A DNA stretch of 64,000 nucleotides. Origin: Populus alba (taxonomy: Eukaryota; Streptophyta; Magnoliopsida; Malpighiales; Salicaceae). Shown one piece after another: positions 36,504 to 46,585 of this stretch. Below the pieces are notes generated by a model, which searched no databases, had not been told where the DNA came from, and was given only the letters and a program-made list of their open reading frames with translations. Numbering within the stretch: position 1 is the stretch's first letter; the number at the start of each line of letters is the position of its first letter. The stretch spans positions 5,639,395-5,703,394 of the forward strand of contig NC_133298.1 in the NCBI RefSeq assembly GCF_005239225.2, read 5' to 3'. The position numbers were made by a program, and so were the translations under genes.

Positions 36504-37184
36504 ATGCCTCCAGAGACTAGGTCCCAAGATGTGAGAAGATGTGATGATTCCTTGGAAGCTGCTAACCAAAGAATCGATGGAATAGAAATTACACTAAATA
36601 CACAGTCGGATGATCTTGGCCAACTCAAAGCTATGATAAGAGAAATAGCTAACCAGCAGATTGCAATAAAACATACCTTACAAACTCTCACTGGAGAGAC
36701 CAGCTCCTCCCAGCGACCCCATGTTCTTCAACCGCCTACCACAACTCACAGTTCGGGAGGAATTAGAGAATGTTCGCAAGGATCCTTCAGGGTTCACAAG
36801 CCCAAGATGAACTTCCCTACCTTTGAAGGTGAAGATGTGCATAAGTGGTTGTATAAATGCAATCAATATTTTGACCTTGAAGAGATAGCAGAGCCAGATA
36901 AATTGAAGATATCATCATATTACCTGGATGGGTTGGCGCTGTACTGGCACCAGAACTTCATAAGAAACTTGGAGGGACAGGAAACAACTTGGTCAGATTA
37001 TGTGGACGCCCTGTGCTGCCGGTTTGGAGGACAAAAAGACCCCTTGGAGGAGTTAACCGAGCACAAACAAGCTGGTGATCTAGAAGGCTATATTAAGGAG
37101 TTCGACACGCTGTGGAATCGAGCTCAGGTATCAGAAAAACAAGCCTTAGTTTTTTTTCTTAGGAGGGTTGGAAATGGAGATTAA
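36504..37184 (+). pseudogene. gag: gag region of the gypsy element (first frame)
   Basis: Opens MPPETRSQDVRR and encodes the capsid-type domain (NFPTFEGEDVHKWLYKCNQY near 36810-36870, then SSYYLDGLALYWHQNF). The frame is lost at a T homopolymer near 37149-37156, just before LEMEIKNLV continues in another frame, so the stop at 37182-37184 is an artefact of a one-base change. Confidence 0.85.
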
Positions 37185-38655
37185 GAATTTGGTGAAAATG
37201 TTTGAACCCAAATCTCTCAAACAAGCATATAACCTAGCTAGACTCCATGATAACACCCTCACCTACAGAAGAACCACCCCCCAATACTCTAAACTTCTAA
37301 CTCAATCAAACTCTTACCAACCAAACCCAAGACATGCATATCCCACAGTCTCCAGCAAACCAACTTCCAGCCCCACCTTCACTACATTTAAATCCCCCCA
37401 GCCAGCTTTATTACCAACTCCTAACAGGCCACCATTCAACAACTCTATGGTTAACCCCAACCCCAGACCTTCTCGACCCATTAGAACCAGAGAGATGGAT
37501 GAGAGACGGGCCAAGGGTTTATGCTTTTGGTGTGATGAGAAATTTGTACCTGGACATAGGTGCAAAAATCGAAAACTATATTCACTATGCATTATAGAAG
37601 ATGAAGAGGAAAATTCAGAGGAGGAAGAAGCCCCCGAACCCAGGGAGGAGGAAAACCTTACTCCCCATCTGTCATTACATGCATTGCAGGGCACTACAAG
37701 ATGTCATACCATCAAGATTTGGGGCAAGCTGGATAAATGCCCTATATTCATCTTGATTGACTCTGGAAGTACTCACAACTTCCTCAATGCCAACCTAGCC
37801 AACAAACAGAATTGCCTCTTAACTCCCATCAAACCAATGATGATAGAAGCAGCCAATGGTGGTATCATGGCTTGTTCTAAACTATGCAAGAACCTGCAAT
37901 GGAAAATGCAAGGTGTCCAGTTCCAGGCTGATGTTTTTGTAATGGCTCTACAAAACTATGACATGGTCCTAGGCATACAATGGTTGAAATTATTGGGCAA
38001 TGTATTATCCAATTATGAAGAGAAGTGGATGACTTTTTGGTGGCAGGGTAAAGAAGTGACTCTAAAAGAAGACAACCCGACACTCAACCAGTCCATTCAG
38101 CTGGAGGAGTTAAATGGACTACTCACAAACATACCCTCATTGGCAGGGGTGAACATTTGCAGTTTACAAGTGCTAGAGCTGAATGGCAAGGCCCTCAACT
38201 CCCAGGAAGGATACATTCCAGGTCAACAGGCAAAGGAGCTTCCATTGCAGACATTGATAGACATCTATCACCAAGTCTTCAGGGAACCAGTAGGCCTACC
38301 TCCTACTCGAGAACATGACCACAGGATACCACTGAAGGATGAAAACCTGACCGTCAATCTAAGACCATACAGATATTCAGGGTTACAGAAGGATACCCTG
38401 GAGAAACTAGTGGCTGAAATGCTTGAAGCTGGAATTGTTCAACCAAGCCATAGTCCTTTTGCTTCTCCTGTAGTGCTAGTCAAGAAAAAGGACCTAACAT
38501 GGCGGTTTTGTGTGGATTTTCGAGCTCTCAACAGGTTGACTGTAAAAGATAAGTATCCTATCCCTATTATTGATGAATTGCTAGAAGAATTGGAGGGAAC
38601 AACCATCTTCTCCAAGATTGACTTAAGGGCAGGATACCATCAAATTCGAATGACC
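37160..38655 (+). pseudogene. pol: gag end, zinc knuckle, protease and first half of reverse transcriptase
   Basis: Second frame of the polyprotein. It has a CCHC knuckle (CFWCDEKFVPGHRC near 37522-37563), an acidic Glu-rich linker, and an aspartic protease with active site LIDSGSTHNF (near 37750-37785). The reverse transcriptase start follows, including FCVDFRALN and [12 protein letters not shown]. The frame changes near 38650-38660, inside the reverse transcriptase. No region is missing, so damage is by small changes rather than deletion. Confidence 0.88.
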
Positions 38656-40163
38656 CTAATGATGTGTTCAAAACAGCCTTTCGCACTCACAATGGCCATT
38701 TTGAATTTCTTGTCATGCCCTTTGGGCTCTCTAATGCCCCAGCAACCTTTCAAAGTCTAATGAACGACATCTTTAGGCAACATTTGAGGAAGTTCATTTT
38801 AGTTTTCTTTGATGATATATTGATTTACAGCAAGAATCAGGTTGACCATTTGCATCACCTTACTGTTGAGTTTAAATTATTATGTGCAAACCAATTGGTT
38901 GCTAAGAAGGAGAAATGTGTGTTTGGTAGCAGCTAGATGGAGTACTTAGGCCATGTAATCACCAAAGAAGGAGTGGCTACTGATCTTAGTAAGGTGGTCG
39001 CAATGATGAATTGGCCTATTCCCACTAACATTAAACAGTTGAGAGGGTTTTTGGGTTTGACAGGGTACTATAAGAAATTTGTGAAGGGATATGGGGAGCT
39101 ATGCAGGCCTCTTACTCAGCTATTGAAGAAAGATTCCTTCAACTGGACATCCTCGACCACCTTGGCCTTCAATCAGTTGAAAGCAGCCATGTCCAAACCC
39201 CCGGTGCTAGCATTGCCAAACTTCGACAAGACTTTTGTTGTAGAAACAAATGCCTCAGGAGTGGGTATGGGAGCTGTTTTGATGCAGGAGGGACATCCCC
39301 TTGCGTTTATAAGCAAGGCACTTGGACCTCGACAGCAAAATCTTTCAGCATATGAACGCGAGTTGTTGGCAATTGTCTATGCTGTCACTAAATGGAAGCA
39401 TTACTTAAGGGGCAGACACTTATTAATCAAAACAGATCACTCAAGTCTCAAATTCCTACTCAATCACAAGGCCACTCATGAGGCACAACAAGTTTGGTTA
39501 ACTAAACTCTTAGGCTTTGATTATGAGATAGAATACAGGAAGGGCAAGGACAACTTGGCAGCAGATGCCCTCTCCAGGATTACAAGCAAAGAATTGAGTG
39601 CACTAACTCTATCCTCTATTTCCACCAACATCATGGAAGAGATCAGGCAGACTTGGGTAGCTGATCCAAACTTACAGAAGATCATTGATGAAGTGAACAA
39701 AGATACCAACTCCCATTCTGCCTATACATGGATCAATCAAACTCTCCTTCGCAAGGGAAAGGTCGTTGTGGGTAAAGACACTCGATTACAAACTAAGCTC
39801 ACCAGCTTATATCATGATACTGCAGCAGGAGGGCATTCAGGAGCCACTGTCAATACTAAGAGGCTCGGGCAGGTGTTTTATTGGAGAAAGCTACAGAAAT
39901 TCATCAGACAATATGTCCGAGAATGTTCCATTTGCCAGCAAAACAAGACTGAGAATGTGAAGCTCCCAGGACTTCTCCAACCTCTACCCATTCATATGGC
40001 CCCCTTCATCGACATTAGCATGGACTTCATTGAAGGCCTACCCAAATCAGATGGAAAAGAGGTCATCCTGGTAGTGGTGGACAGGTTTAGCAAATACACT
40101 CACCTCATGGCACTCTCCCACCCCTACACTGCCATGACAGTAGCTAAAGTCTTCATGGAGTAG
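38656..40163 (+). pseudogene. pol: Reverse transcriptase (second half), RNase H and first half of integrase
   Basis: Third segment. The reverse transcriptase has [15 protein letters not shown] and the catalytic FFDD (near 38809-38820). An in-frame TAG at 38934-38936 falls just before EYLGHVI, where related elements read through. RNase H follows (VVETNASGVGMGAVLMQEG), with asparagine where this family's first catalytic Asp is usual. The integrase zinc finger (AGGHSGATVN to CSICQQNK) and core start (DFIEGLPKS) come next. A second in-frame TAG at 40161-40163 interrupts the core. Confidence 0.88.
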
Positions 40164-41144
40164 GTTTACAAACTCCATGGAATGCCAGCCACCATCGTGA
40201 GCGACAGGGATAGCATTTTTCTCAGTCAATTTTGGAAGAAATTGTTCAAGCATCAGGGTGTCAACTTACACTATTCTACTGTCTATCATCCCCAATCAGA
40301 TGGCCAGACCGAGGTGGTTAACAAGTGTATTGAAGGTTATTTACGGTGCATAACAGGGACTGCCCCAGCCTTATGGGGAAAATGGTTAAGTGCTTGTGAG
40401 TGGTGGTACAACACCAACTACCACACTTCAACAAAGAAGACCCCTTATGAGATACTCTATGGCATGGTGCCTCCAATTCACATTCCTTACACTCATAAAG
40501 ATTCTCCAGTAGAGGCCGTGGACCATTACCTCACCCAAAGAGAAGATATGTTCAAAGAAATCAGAAATAATCTCCTCCAAGCTCAACACCGAATGACCCA
40601 ACAAGCCAACAAGAAAAGAAGTGAACGAAGTTTTTCTATGGGGGATTCAGTCTATGTCAAGCTACAACCTTATCGGCAACACTCAGTTCACAAAAGAATC
40701 TACCACAAACTATCAGCTAAATACTATGGTCCCTACACAATTATTCAGAAAATTGGCTCAGTAGCATATAAATTGCAATTACCTGCCTCAGCAGCCATTC
40801 ACCCCGTCTTCCACGTATCTCAGCTCAAGCAACACGTGGGCCATCATGCAGTCCACTCCGATCTTCCGAATTCTCAGCAGCCGCCCCTGCTACAGCCTCT
40901 GCAAATCGTCAAGCGCAGAATAAGAAAAAGGGGAAATATCACAATTACTCAATTGTTAGTTGTATGGAAAGACCTACCCTTGACTGAAGCCACCTGGGAA
41001 GATATTAATGATTTCTGCTTCCGATTTCCTGAGTTTCACCTTGAGGACAAGGTGGTAATCATGGAGGGGGCATTGTCACGATTGGAATCAACGAAGCTAG
41101 GGATTAGCACAGAAGAAGAGGGAAATAATTCAAACACAACATAA
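40164..41144 (+). pseudogene. pol: Integrase (second half) and chromodomain
   Basis: Continues in the same frame after the TAG. Core residues are visible in SDRDSIFLSQFWK (second Asp) and HPQSDGQTEVVN (catalytic Glu). The GPY-type region (KYYGPYTIIQKIGSVAYKL) precedes HPVFHVSQLK. The chromodomain occupies about 40900-41050. The frame runs on into the 3' LTR and stops at 41142-41144, as is usual for compact chromoviruses. Confidence 0.88.
41063..41073 (+). other. Polypurine tract
   Basis: GGAGGGGGCAT directly abuts the 3' LTR; the G-rich run is the expected primer for plus-strand synthesis. Confidence 0.85.
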
Positions 41145-41485
41145 ACGACAATGTTGAGAAGAAGCGGCAAAGAATTTAAATATTAGTTAAACAATTGCGT
41201 TTTGTGCAGCCCGGTTAATGTTGAATTAAACGTATAGAAGCCACGTGTAAAGGCTAAGAGGAATATAGCAAATAGAACATGAGGGTTATTATAAATACCC
41301 TATAAGTTGTAACAGAGGGAATTAATCAATAACAGAAATCAGTATTCTTTTCTAAATTCTCTCGTGTCTCTACAGTGTGCTTGGAGAAATCATACATAAC
41401 ACATGTCACGTTCTGCCTCTCTTCTTCTAACCTTTCTCCCCCTTCCTTGAGCCTTTGATCATCCTCTAAAAATATACTTGCAGCA
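41074..41485 (+). repeat. 3' LTR, 412 bp
   Basis: Same length and ends as the 5' LTR (TGTCACGATTGG to TTGCAGCA), followed by GTTTC at 41486-41490. About 23 substitutions and no length change relative to the 5' LTR by eye. Confidence 0.95.
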
Positions 41486-41490
41486 GTTTC

Positions 41491-41859
41491 ATTAAGTCTT
41501 TGGAATTTTTCCATGAAATGGTTGTAGGATACTTGGAGGAAAATGTGGGAATTGTTCCATGAAACAATATTTTTTAAAAATTTTAAATCTTTATCTAAAA
41601 TAGCTTCTTTAAAATGACCTAGCAAGCTTGTGATATAGGCGGCAAAAGAATAGGAGTCAGATTAAAAGATTGTTTTGATGAGGGACTATTTACACAAACA
41701 ACAAAAACTATAAGGACCTCCAAACCTCATTAACCTCTCATTTTCATTTTCTTCTTGCTCTTCTAGGGTCTCTACTCTCTAATAAAGAAGATAATGGAAA
41801 CGATAAGAAGTTGGTCTTAACCAGAAAATCTCCATCGATTTTTTCACGAAAAAGAGAGA
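41491..41859. other. Flank of the LTR insertion and upstream region of the zinc-finger gene
   Basis: The first 175 bases hold a minus-strand open frame (AAYITSLLGHFKEAI and onward) that would continue across the empty insertion site for a few codons. From about 41690 the sequence becomes the 5' leader of the gene at 41860, with pyrimidine-rich stretches near 41735-41780. Confidence 0.35.
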
Positions 41860-43080
41860 ATGAGTGCAGAACAAGAACAGCCGATGATCAGCAACGAAGC
41901 CAAGAAGACAAGGGATCAGCCAAATTTGACAGAATGTCAGTCTTGTGGTCTCCGCACCCCCTCTCATAAAAGACTCGAAATTTTATACAGTGAGTGGCGA
42001 ATCATCCTTCTTTGTACAAAATGTTTTAACCTTGTTGAGTCTTCCGAAATTTGCTCTTATTGTTTTAGAAAATTTTCTGTCAAGACTAAGTGTTTTCGTT
42101 GTTGCCAATGTAAGAGGGCTGTTCATAAATCTTGTTTTGCTAAACGTAAGAATGTTGCCCCTTGGTCGTATTCTTGTTATGGTGATAGTGGTGGGTTTTC
42201 TGTTTGTATTGACTGTTGGGTGCCAAAATCGGTTGCTATTAAAAGGGGGAAGGTTTGTGGTGTTAGCAAGAGAAACGATACTGGGGTTTTGGGTAGAAGT
42301 TTGGAGGATGTGGTGAAGGATGCTGCTTGCACGGTACAGGAGAAGGTCGAGTCTGCGGTTAGGGCTAGAGAGTTGGCTGTGAGGAAGGCTTTGGAGGCGA
42401 GGAAGGCGGCGGATGTGGCTAGGAAAGCATTAGATTTGGTGGCTAATAATGAGGGTGGCAAGGAGAATAATGATAATGTTGATGATATTGAATTGGCATT
42501 TCAATTGCATAGAGCAATGAATAGTTCACCTCGGATTTCAAGTAATTTGTGCTTGGTTAATTCAGGTTGTTTGGGTGTTCCTATGATAGGGGAGGGTAAT
42601 GGTGAAATGCGGATTAGAAATTCAGAATTGAGGAATCTCGGTGCTTTTGGAAAGCTTGATGGCTTCATGAGTAAAAGTGTGGACATGGGGCGTCGGAAAT
42701 CAAATGGAAATGATGATGGTATAATCAGACCAGATGCTAAGAAAGATAGGAATGTGGGCATGCAGCAGCAAGAACAGAGCTTTTTCAACAAGTTGATAAA
42801 CTCAAGGGGGAATGATTGCAGTGTGAACTCTGATTCTCAATCTTATAGGGAAGGAAACGAGTCTATGGTTCCTGATGATAAAGGATGCAAGAGAAAGCAT
42901 GATCGCTATCTGCTGAAGTATAGTAGGAAAAGAGTTTTGTTCAAGTATAGTAGGAGAAAGGTTATGCTCAAGTATTGTAGGAGAAAGTTAGATGAGAGGT
43001 TAATTCCAAATGGTAGGCCCAAGTTCCTTTATGAAGGCTTGCTCTCAAGACTTGGGCTTCCACTACAGAACAACTGCTAA
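41860..43080 (+). CDS. Intronless Cys-rich zinc-finger protein (PHD/FYVE-like), function unknown
   Basis: 406 residues in one exon, first ATG of the frame. The N-terminal third is a zinc-binding module: paired cysteines C26/C29, C52/C55, C65/C68, C78/C81 (with C82, C84), then H89 and C92, and a further CIDCW pair near residue 117-121. Spacing suggests a PHD- or FYVE-like treble-clef but does not match a textbook PHD. Residues about 155-195 are Ala/Arg/Lys/Glu-rich and likely helical (EKVESAVRARELAVRKALEA). The middle is low in structure. Near residues 347-376 are three copies of a basic 10-residue repeat: LLKYSRKRV, LFKYSRRKV, MLKYCRRKL. The basic tail suggests nucleic acid or nuclear binding, which is inference. 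I do not recognise a named family member. Confidence 0.85.
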   Translation: MSAEQEQPMISNEAKKTRDQPNLTECQSCGLRTPSHKRLEILYSEWRIILLCTKCFNLVESSEICSYCFRKFSVKTKCFRCCQCKRAVHKSCFAKRKNVAPWSYSCYGDSGGFSVCIDCWVPKSVAIKRGKVCGVSKRNDTGVLGRSLEDVVKDAACTVQEKVESAVRARELAVRKALEARKAADVARKALDLVANNEGGKENNDNVDDIELAFQLHRAMNSSPRISSNLCLVNSGCLGVPMIGEGNGEMRIRNSELRNLGAFGKLDGFMSKSVDMGRRKSNGNDDGIIRPDAKKDRNVGMQQQEQSFFNKLINSRGNDCSVNSDSQSYREGNESMVPDDKGCKRKHDRYLLKYSRKRVLFKYSRRKVMLKYCRRKLDERLIPNGRPKFLYEGLLSRLGLPLQNNC

Positions 43081-43984
43081 GGTGTTCTAAAGAACCATTG
43101 TGGATATGTTAATGATGGCCATGGATGTTGCAGATTTACATATAGATTTCTGTTAGGTTCTCAACTTTTGAGGTTTCAAAGAGTTAAACAAGTTCACATT
43201 TTCCTTTCTGTATAAAATTCCGTGTACTCGTGATCTTTCTTATTTAATGAGCATGCTTTGATATAAAATTCACTGATATTTAACCTGAATGACTGATGGT
43301 TTGAGAATATCTGGAACACTTCTATGTTAAGCGAATGAATGCGAAAGTAGCAATTTTATATGATATGCAGTAAAGGATCTGTTCCGGGAGTTTTTACCTG
43401 CTCTATGCGGCTGTTAATTTATGGGCCAGGATGTTCTTTGCTTTGCTTCATTTTCAAAAATGCGAATACAGATGGTTGACTTTGCTTGATAGAGTTTTAT
43501 TACATATTTGTTTTTGTTTATCCACTATTTGGAAGTTTCAGTATGTCGTCCTTGGATTCTAACAAGGAAAGCTGCCCTATGCCATTTGATTGATTAAAGC
43601 TCCGTGCCACAACATTCTGTTTGGCATTTTATTTTATATGCTAGTTGCAGCTCTTGGTCTTCCTTTTGTTTTGTTTTAATTGTTCTCGTGACTCTATTAG
43701 TATGAACATTGCATGTCTAAGGAGAAAGATGAAGGAAAAAGGTGCTTTATTTGAATTCAGTCCTGGAAGTATGTTGTCTATGGGATGCTGATTAAACAAT
43801 GCACCAATATAGAATCAAAGTGCTGATAAGTAAGCTCTTCATGTAAAGGTCTGAGATTTTGCTCCTGCCACTCCATTGTAGACTGCAGATACGTTCCTGA
43901 TCTTGTGCCTTGTATCTAACTGTTTATTGATGCTGCTTGTTTAATGGGGCTGGCCCCAGCAGTGCCAAGCCTCTTCCACGCCCC

Positions 43985-43998
43985 GGGGGGGGGGGGGG
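43985..43998. repeat. Poly-G run, 14 bases
   Basis: Fourteen consecutive G flanked by CCCC on both sides, able to form a G/C hairpin. Length may be uncertain because such runs are hard to sequence. Confidence 0.85.
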
Positions 43999-45597
43999 TG
44001 TCCCCGTGTCAGCCCCTGTTTTCATGAGTCTATTCTCTAGATGAATTTTCCTGCCTGACCAGCCCAGCATTCAGTCCATGTTCATCAAAAAATCTGTGCT
44101 GCCGAAATAAGCATTGAGTGGGAATGTTTGCATTGAATTAATTCCGCTGATTCTAATTTGTTTGTGCAAAGTACGATGCAGCTGCTCCTGCAATTGTTCA
44201 TCTGGGCTGTTTCTGCATTGCTGCAGCTGATTAATAATAAGTTGAGTTAGTCCATAGAAGTTGATTATGGCATTAATTTTGTTATAGGCAGTCTATGAAG
44301 TCCTCAACCCATGTGTATTATTGCTCTGGTTTTTCACGCACTTTTGACTGGCTTTGTAATTCTTCGCCTTGCTCTAGTTTTTCGTCTTTTGGCTAGAATT
44401 TGTCACTGTTTGGGAGTGCAGTTTAAATAACTGATATTATTTTTTCAAACACTGCCGACAAAACCGACAAACAAGTGAATGCTCGATCACTACATCACCT
44501 GTTTAGATAAGGAAAAATCAAGACGATATGGATACGAGCACCAGCGTCGTCGGGACGAATATTAGCTGAGAGATTGGACAATCCAAGTGTCGGCTCCATT
44601 TTCCATTAAAGAAAGTCAAAGAACATGTCCACAAGAGTTCCATGCAGTTTACACTTTACACACAGGCTTTGGTCGCCGTAAGGCTTCCACGTTGCAGCCA
44701 CGCAAGCCAAACCCCATACTTACGGAATTTTATATATAGTTTTGGAAAGAAAGACCAACATCATGCAAACGTCCACAATGGTCTGGAAAAAAAAAAAAAA
44801 AAACCCCTTCATAACCACGTATAATCAAGGACATGCCTGCATGATTCCTTGTCTATATTTACAGTAAATAGATCAATCTTTTATCTTATAATTCATATTG
44901 GCTCTTTGGTTAATCTACAAACAATAATTTTTCTTTATAGAGTCCTGGGCCTGGATCTATATAAGATCTTGAAGGCATTTTACAGAGAACAAATTAAATT
45001 TTTAAAAATCTCAGCTTTTAGTTTGGTATAGAGCTTTCCTTCCTTTTTTTTAGTTGGCCATGTCTTTTTACCGTTGATTTGGGACATTTCGTATCCTTAT
45101 GTAAGTATAAAGAGTTAAGCAATATGAATCTTCTCTAACCCTAGAAGAACATTATTTCTCTTCACCCATTTTGTCTTGTTTTTTTTGTTGGTACTTTATT
45201 GAATTTGATAATTTAATAAATTCTATAATAAGCTTTATATATGGTTGATGGTCCATTTTTATTTTTTTTAATATTTTTATATTCATTCAATGTGAGATAT
45301 TTTTTGTAATAATGTTGTACCATTATCTTATTTATTTTATGTTGTACATGTCAGAAGATGTGCTATTTGAATCTTGAAATTTCCGCAATAGCACAGAAGC
45401 CTCGATTCCATACCCTTTCCTGCATCCTCTTGTCACTGGCTTTTGCGGGTTCTTTTTGGCTCTTCTGTTTTTATCTGTGTGTTTGTATACTAGTTTCTTT
45501 TAAGCTCCTCCGTTTGTGTACATGTATGATTATAAACTTTCATTAAAGAATTATTTTAATTTAAAAATTTAAGTTTTTAGATAAAATAATTTCTTTA

Positions 45598-45790
45598 TAT
45601 GGTATTAGAGTTTTGTTAATCAAATAGTTACAAGTTCAAATCTTACCACTTCCATTCTAATTAATAAAAATATTTAAACACAAGATAATACAAGTTTATA
45701 TAAATTTTAAGTTTAAAAATTTTTTTACTTGAAAGGATATGTTAAATGATATATTAAAATTATTTTTGAGACCTCAATACCTAACAGTGA
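45598..45790 (+). repeat. Decayed dispersed repeat with tRNA-like words
   Basis: Contains ATGGTATTAGAG and, 30 bases on, a box B-like GTTCAAATCTTACC, then an A/T-rich body and GTTAAATGATATATTAAAAT. I remember similar arrangements as dispersed repeats in several dicots, but cannot assign a family or ends. Confidence 0.35.
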
Positions 45791-46462
45791 GGATCATGAG
45801 CTTTTTCTTCTTGCTGTATATACGGTCCAAATCTGAAAACCCTTTTTGTTTCAAGGAACATCATTGAGTACGTTTATTATAAAACTTTGTTGATTCAATT
45901 GAATTTATAAAACATGGTTTCTAGGTATAAAAAAATATATACCATCAATGACATTTCATCCTCATGGATTTAAAAAATGGAATCATGATATAGAAACAAT
46001 GAAAACTGACATATGACATGCTTCAATTATCAATTTCTCCTAGTATAGGATAGATATTATATAAATAATAAGGTTGAACATTACTATATCCATATGGAAT
46101 TATTTTTTTTTCTTAATAATTGTCGATTATATTATGAACAGCTAGCCATCTACGTACTAGATGGCAAGGAAATATGGAGAAATGTTATCTGTTGTGTATA
46201 GAGAAAAGCGTTTCGGTCGCTACTCAATTAAAATTTAGATTTCAGAAGGGTATATATTTATCTTAAATGTACTCGGGGGTGTGAATAGAAAAAAAAAATG
46301 AAAGGGACCAAAATTTTAGTTGTAATTTAGAGAGTATTTGTGCCCATTTTTTTTCTCCCTTTCTAAATTAATTTATCAGTTACAAAAATGATCGAAAAAA
46401 TATTCAATACGTATATCTAATTAACTCATCTTCTTTTCACAAGCAAAAAATTCATCTGTACA

Positions 46463-46585
46463 GGTGAAGGTGATGTATATATTTTTATTTTTCCAACTAG
46501 TAAATTATTTCATGCAAGTTTTCTCTTGCAACTCACAAGAAGCACTGATTTGGTGAAGGTGATGTATATATTTTTATTTTTCCAA
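46463..46585. repeat. Exact 34-bp direct repeat, 89 bp apart
   Basis: A 34-base string starting GGTGAAGGTGATGTATATAT occurs at 46463-46496 and again at 46552-46585. CATCTGTACAGGTG also occurs just before the first copy and again near 46651. A recent local duplication. Confidence 0.85.

Larger units (their letters stand above)
36054..41485 (+). mobile_element. Full-length Ty3/gypsy chromovirus LTR retrotransposon (Reina-like by size)
   Basis: 5,432-base element bounded by 412-base LTRs and the duplication GTTTC. Order of parts: LTR, initiator-Met primer site, gag, zinc knuckle, protease, reverse transcriptase, RNase H, integrase, chromodomain, purine tract, LTR. Integrase after RNase H defines Ty3/gypsy. 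The C-terminal chromodomain (core LVVWKDLPLTEATWED near 40958-41005) makes it a chromovirus. Length, short LTRs and tRNA-Met primer site suggest the Reina clade, which needs a tree. The coding region has two frameshifts and two in-frame stops, so this copy is not autonomous. By eye the LTRs differ at about 23 of 412 sites (5-6%), mostly transitions, implying a moderately old insertion. Confidence 0.95.
43081..46462. other. Long spacer after the zinc-finger gene
   Basis: About 43081-44450 is moderately GC-balanced and includes the likely 3' UTR plus unassigned single-copy DNA with a 14-G run at 43985-43998. From 44800 it turns AT-rich. At about 45598-45790 lies a decayed dispersed repeat with TATGGTATTAGAG followed by AAGTTCAAATCTTACC, words common to tRNA-derived plant repeats. 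No gene recognised. Confidence 0.4.

Noticed and set aside
41326..41625. 99-codon minus-strand frame spanning the 3' LTR end
   Set aside because: Half of it is LTR sequence read backwards; only the part outside the LTR is of interest and is reported separately.
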